Origin: Burkholderiales bacterium
GTDB taxonomy: Bacteria; Pseudomonadota; Gammaproteobacteria; Burkholderiales; Burkholderiaceae_B
DNA length: 8,575 nt
Reading direction: 5' to 3'
NCBI GenBank assembly: GCA_005788065.1
Contig: SXZD01000024.1
Span: 1 to 8,575 of the forward strand
Position 1 is the stretch's first letter. Every line of letters starts with the position of its first letter. This document shows positions 5,638 through 8,575 of this stretch, one piece after another. A program made the translations under genes and the position numbers. The notes below the pieces were generated by a model. The model saw only the letters and a list, made by a program, of their open reading frames with translations. It did not search any database and was not told the DNA's origin.

Positions 5638-6678
5638 CTGTTCGATCCGGTTCGTTGCGGTTTCGCAACGGTTTTGATCTGTCTGGGCATGCTGACCATG
5701 CCGGCTCTCGCCACCAGCGAAGACGCGGCCGAATACATCAAGTCCCTGCCCGCTGAGCGCGCAGCCTGTCGGGATAAATTCCGCACCCGCGAATTCGAAG
5801 AGGCGGGGGAAGCCTGCCGTGCCTGGGTGACGCTGGCACCAGATTTGGCAGAAAAAACCGAAGCCCTGTCGGTGCTGGGACAGTTGTATGCCACCGCCGG
5901 AGACATGGACGAGGCCAAAGCCGCATTGGACGAGGCTGCCAGCTATGTTTCACGAGGACGCGACGCGGCCACTGTGGAAAAATGGGTGCGCATGCAGGCC
6001 TTGCGGGCTCGTCTGGCCGAGGGGCGCGATCAGCTGGATGAAGCAAACCTTATTTATTCCCGTACCGAAGAGCGGGTGAAGATAGCGCTCGGATTGTCGA
6101 GTCCAGCCTACGCATTGGCAGCGGAAAACCGGGCGGCGTATCTGGCGCGGCAGGGCGACATGCAGCAGGCCTCCGTGCTCTACACCCGCGCAATCGGCGC
6201 CTATGACGCCGTGTTTGGCCCCTACAACGAACGCAGCCTCGAAACCATGCTGAATCTGGCTGTGGCCCAGATTGACCACCAGCAAAAAGCCGAGGCCGAG
6301 CGCACGCTGCTGTCGCTGCTGGGTGCCATGAAACTCGGCAAGCGGGACAACAGCGAGGGCGCCGCAGAGGCACTGACCTTTTTGGGTAACCTGCGGGTTG
6401 AAAAGGAAGACTTCCGGGGCGCATTGAACTACTACCGGCAGGCATTGAAAGTACGCCAAGCCGTGCATGGCGGACGCGACCTGCGCACGGCGCAGTCGCT
6501 CAACAGCGCCGGCATCATGTATGTGAAACTGAAAGACTACAAGCGCGCAGAGGAAATGCTGTCTGCCGCGTATTCGATCCGCGTTTCGCTGCTGGGTCCT
6601 GATGATACGCAGACCATCAGTTCGCTTGATGCGGTGCAGGCCGTTATTGACCTGCAGAAAAACAGCGCCGCGCGCTGA
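5638..6678 (+). CDS. Exported tetratricopeptide-repeat protein, probable CTG start
   Basis: The mature part is almost wholly TPR helices: about seven units with a period near 42 residues, the longer spacing seen in kinesin-light-chain-type repeats. The clearest are FRGALNYYRQALKVRQAVHG and YKRAEEMLSAAYSIRVSLLG near the C-terminus. Such proteins act as protein-binding scaffolds. From CTG 5638 the product has 346 residues and a textbook signal peptide: MFDPVR, hydrophobic GFATVLICLGML, then PALA|TS. The CTG sits seven bases after GGAGG. Longer starts at ATG 5560 or 5392 would overlap the divergent zipper gene and add a stretch with no coding character. ATGs further down would break the signal peptide. 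The stop lies 23 bp before the peptidase gene, so the two are likely cotranscribed. The partner protein is unknown. Confidence 0.85.
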   Translation: MFDPVRCGFATVLICLGMLTMPALATSEDAAEYIKSLPAERAACRDKFRTREFEEAGEACRAWVTLAPDLAEKTEALSVLGQLYATAGDMDEAKAALDEAASYVSRGRDAATVEKWVRMQALRARLAEGRDQLDEANLIYSRTEERVKIALGLSSPAYALAAENRAAYLARQGDMQQASVLYTRAIGAYDAVFGPYNERSLETMLNLAVAQIDHQQKAEAERTLLSLLGAMKLGKRDNSEGAAEALTFLGNLRVEKEDFRGALNYYRQALKVRQAVHGGRDLRTAQSLNSAGIMYVKLKDYKRAEEMLSAAYSIRVSLLGPDDTQTISSLDAVQAVIDLQKNSAAR

Positions 6679-6701
6679 CCGGCCGGACATCAGGGGGCGA
6701 C

Positions 6702-7754
6702 GTGCTGTTGTGCCGGCTCCTGCTGCCGTTGCTCCCGACGCTCAAGCGGCTGGCGATATTGGCGCTACAGATCGTGTTGGCGCTGTTGGTGCTGATGATT
6801 TCAGCGCCGACGTGGGCGCAGTCACGGGTTCAAACCGGGGCCCAAATATCAAGTGCGACCGCTTGGAATGAGGGTCTTAACTCTTCATGGTTGCGCATGG
6901 AGATGCCTTTGACGTCTGATGAAAGCCGAACCCCGGTTTCTGAATATGCATCATATCCTGCCGGGCCGCCGGCGACAGGGCTGCCGCAGGGCTCGGCTCC
7001 ATCATCAGATGTTGTACCGCCGGCAGACAACGGTTTGTTGACCCATCGGGATGATCAGCCCTACTGGCCGACGTTTGCCACCCCCTTTCATTTGGGTTTC
7101 GATGTTGAACGCACCCGCGTGCGGCCTGTCAGTCTTGTGCTCGACGATGCGGGAAAGCGCACCGACCTGTCGGTTTTCGACATGCAGCACAATTTTGAGC
7201 TGTTCAGCAAAGGGTATGGCGCCCTTTTCAAGGAACTCCGCGTGCTCATCGTCAACCGGGACGACCTGTTGCCGGTTTTCAGTCTTTACCGTCCCAGCAG
7301 CGATCTGTGTTATCTGGGCATCAACCGGTCGGAGCAGCAGTGGCGGCGTCTGACAGAAAAGCTCAATCTGTTTGATCCGAGCGACGATCTGACCGTCATA
7401 CAGGAAATAGCCGCTGCGCATGAAGTGGGGCACTGCGTGGCGGGCAGCTATCTGTCCGCTACCAACCAGCGATGGTCGATTACGCAGCGCGAACTGTTTG
7501 CCGATGTGTTTGCGCTGCTGCACATACAGGTGCAGTTTGCTGACAATGATCTGGACCGGTTCAATGCCTTCAACCAGTTGGCGCGGTTCAGGGCAGGGGG
7601 ACCGAAAGATGCCACAGGGCCCAGACCGCGGCAGTTGGCCGCCATCTTTGAGCAGATGGAAGCCGACGGTGTGACGCTGCTGGGGGTGGTGGGTGCCATC
7701 GACCTGCTGGTGGAGCGGGTGGTGGGGTTGATGGGGGTGGGAGAAGCAAGATAG
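6702..7754 (+). CDS. Secreted gluzincin-like zinc metallopeptidase
   Basis: The 350-residue product has a signal peptide (hydrophobic 17-34, cut near TWA|Q at 39/40), a Pro/Ser/Gly-rich stretch at about 70-120 and a C-terminal catalytic region. H240-E-V-G-H244 is a zinc-binding HExxH helix. E264 follows 20 residues after H244 and D268 four later, the same spacing as HExxH, E166 and D170 of thermolysin, so E264 is the likely third zinc ligand. The only two mature-part cysteines, C203 and C245, could form a disulfide, and C245 directly follows the zinc helix. GTG 6702 is preceded by AGGGGG at close spacing. The gene follows the TPR gene by 23 bp, suggesting a shared transcript and perhaps a scaffold-protease pair in the periplasm. 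I do not recognise a named family, and the substrate is unknown. Confidence 0.8.
   Translation: MLLCRLLLPLLPTLKRLAILALQIVLALLVLMISAPTWAQSRVQTGAQISSATAWNEGLNSSWLRMEMPLTSDESRTPVSEYASYPAGPPATGLPQGSAPSSDVVPPADNGLLTHRDDQPYWPTFATPFHLGFDVERTRVRPVSLVLDDAGKRTDLSVFDMQHNFELFSKGYGALFKELRVLIVNRDDLLPVFSLYRPSSDLCYLGINRSEQQWRRLTEKLNLFDPSDDLTVIQEIAAAHEVGHCVAGSYLSATNQRWSITQRELFADVFALLHIQVQFADNDLDRFNAFNQLARFRAGGPKDATGPRPRQLAAIFEQMEADGVTLLGVVGAIDLLVERVVGLMGVGEAR
7717..7741 (+). repeat. G-quadruplex motif at the end of the peptidase gene
   Basis: Four G-runs (7717-7719, 7724-7727, 7733-7737, 7739-7741) are separated by loops of 4, 5 and 1 bases on the coding strand, meeting the usual G3N1-7 pattern. It ends 10 bases before the stop codon. 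In RNA it could slow ribosomes or block decay. The encoded stretch is a Gly/Val/Leu helix, so codon choice alone could produce it. Confidence 0.45.
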
Positions 7755-7780
7755 TGCTTGGGTGATGTGAATCCAAAAAG

Positions 7781-7805
7781 GTTACCGTGAGGTAACACTA
7801 CCTCA
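7781..7805 (+). promoter_or_regulatory. Two alternative hairpins before the lipoprotein gene
   Basis: GTTACC (7781-7786) pairs with GGTAAC (7791-7796) around GTGA. TGAGGTA (7788-7794) pairs with TACCTCA (7799-7805) around ACAC. Both are perfect and they share the central GGTA, so only one can form. The lipoprotein ribosome site GGGGGA (7822-7827) lies 16 bases further on and is not sequestered. The pair could be an RNA switch, a processing site, or DNA half-sites for a repressor in three alternating orientations. Confidence 0.45.
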
Positions 7806-7830
7806 TACAGACGAGACTTTTGGGGGACGC

Positions 7831-8469
7831 ATGAGATCTAGCATCGGAGCCGCTAACGACACATCCAAGGATTCATCCAAAAAGTCGACCCGGGTCGCAA
7901 CAGATGTGCGGGTTTTTGCGCTCGCCCCGGTTCTGGTGGCTGTTTTGTCCGCGTGCGGTCAGGACGCAGGACTTGAAAGCGCTACCGGCACCGGTAGCCC
8001 CAACCCCGGCGTAACGCAGCCTGCCGGCGCATCGCCCCCAGCCAATCCGCCCGGCATGATTGCGCCCAGCGAAGCGGCTGTACTGCCCGATGCGTTTCCG
8101 GCTGTCATTGCGATGGATGCGGAGGGTTTTCAGAAACAGTTGACCGCCACCGAGTACATCAAGCGTCTGGCGGGCGATGCAGCAGCAGAGGTTCGTACCC
8201 CCGGGCAGATGCTGTTGGCCGCAGACTTTTACACCACCAGTACACCGCCGTTGGCAGATGGCCAAATTGAGCTGACCACGCTGTCCACCTTGCCCGACAC
8301 AGTCAGCAATGGCGACGTGCTGGTGGCTCTGCGTGGTGTTAAGACCGAAACATTCAAGGTGCAGACCCGCAAGCAGGGTGACAGCGTCGACACCGACCAG
8401 ACGGCTGTGTTCAAGCGTCAGGCCAATGGTGAACAGAAGTGGCTCGGCAAAACTGAACAGGTCGGATAA
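7831..8469 (+). CDS. Predicted lipoprotein, function unknown
   Basis: The 212-residue product carries a lipobox, LSAC, with C42 as the lipidated residue after the hydrophobic stretch FALAPVLVAVLSA. Gly at +2 instead of Asp suggests outer-membrane sorting. The part before the hydrophobic core is unusually long (about 28 residues, Ser/Lys/Thr-rich). A GTG at 7906 would give a normal short signal but lacks a ribosome site, whereas ATG 7831 has GGGGGA just upstream. After C42 comes a Pro/Gly/Ser-rich linker to about residue 80, then a folded region of about 130 residues with no motif I recognise and no further cysteine. It lies 76 bp behind the peptidase gene on the same strand, so it may share the transcript or use its own promoter in the gap. 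Confidence 0.75.
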   Translation: MRSSIGAANDTSKDSSKKSTRVATDVRVFALAPVLVAVLSACGQDAGLESATGTGSPNPGVTQPAGASPPANPPGMIAPSEAAVLPDAFPAVIAMDAEGFQKQLTATEYIKRLAGDAAAEVRTPGQMLLAADFYTTSTPPLADGQIELTTLSTLPDTVSNGDVLVALRGVKTETFKVQTRKQGDSVDTDQTAVFKRQANGEQKWLGKTEQVG

Positions 8470-8484
8470 GTGCATTATTGGGGT

Positions 8485-8500
8485 TTTGCGCCATGGCAAA
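8485..8500. repeat. Short inverted repeat between the lipoprotein and transposase genes
   Basis: TTTGC and GCAAA flank GCCATG, a five-pair stem that also contains the eight-base palindrome GCCATGGC. It begins 16 bp after the lipoprotein stop. There is no T-run, so termination is doubtful. It may be chance. Confidence 0.2.
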
Positions 8501-8522
8501 TGAGCCGTGGTAGGAGACCAAC

Positions 8523-8575
8523 ATGAGCAAATCATCCGGGCGGCGCACGCGTCGCGTATTCAGTGCTGAGTTCAA
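8523..8575 (+). CDS. IS3-type transposase OrfA, first codons only
   Basis: The window ends 17 complete codons into this gene. The visible N-terminus MSKSSGRRTRRVFSAEF has the basic run followed by F-S-A-E-F that opens the helix-turn-helix of IS3-family OrfA proteins (Tnp_1/HTH type). AGGAG at 8512-8516 precedes the ATG at good spacing. The left inverted repeat of the element should lie within 8470-8522, but I cannot identify it. An IS66-type OrfA or a chromosomal HTH protein cannot be excluded from so few residues. Confidence 0.6.
   Translation, partial: MSKSSGRRTRRVFSAEF

Noticed and set aside
5950..6690. Minus-strand 246-codon open frame
   Set aside because: It lies opposite well-formed TPR repeats and shows no motif of its own.
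7873..8535. Minus-strand 220-codon open frame across the lipoprotein gene
   Set aside because: The plus strand has a lipobox and a ribosome site, while this frame has neither motif nor signal.

Overview
The window looks like chromosomal DNA from a Gram-negative, GC-rich proteobacterium, most likely a betaproteobacterium of the Burkholderiales. This is inferred from codon use and from the look of PurT, the YdiK-type AI-2E permease and the DUF3135-like protein. The genus cannot be fixed. It holds the 3' part of ldcA, seven further complete protein genes and the first codons of a transposase gene at the right edge.

Region 1 (1-3481) is housekeeping. The 3' part of an LD-carboxypeptidase gene (ldcA, murein recycling, plus strand) converges on purT (formate-dependent purine synthesis, minus strand). 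Upstream of purT, also on the minus strand, lies a YdiK-like permease of the AI-2E family. The purT leader carries four phased copies of a TGTYTTGYC-type repeat next to a good -10 hexamer.

Region 2 (3482-5574) contains a secreted SIMPL-domain (DUF541) protein on the plus strand. Its linker has methionine at every third residue plus His and Cys, which suggests copper binding. A 298-bp gap rich in inverted repeats follows. Then come two minus-strand genes forming a small operon: a 70-residue leucine-zipper microprotein followed by a DUF3135-like protein.

Region 3 (5638-8469) is a plus-strand run of three exported proteins with no recognised family-level function: a periplasmic TPR protein that seems to start at CTG, a secreted zinc peptidase with thermolysin-like HExxH...ExxxD spacing, and a lipoprotein. 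The first two are 23 bp apart. The peptidase and lipoprotein genes are separated by 76 bp holding two mutually exclusive hairpins, with a G-quadruplex motif just before the peptidase stop codon. This is the best candidate for an undescribed system: an envelope proteolysis or assembly module. The grouping rests on position and shared export signals only.

The right edge (8523 onward) begins an IS3-type OrfA transposase, so a mobile element abuts the module.
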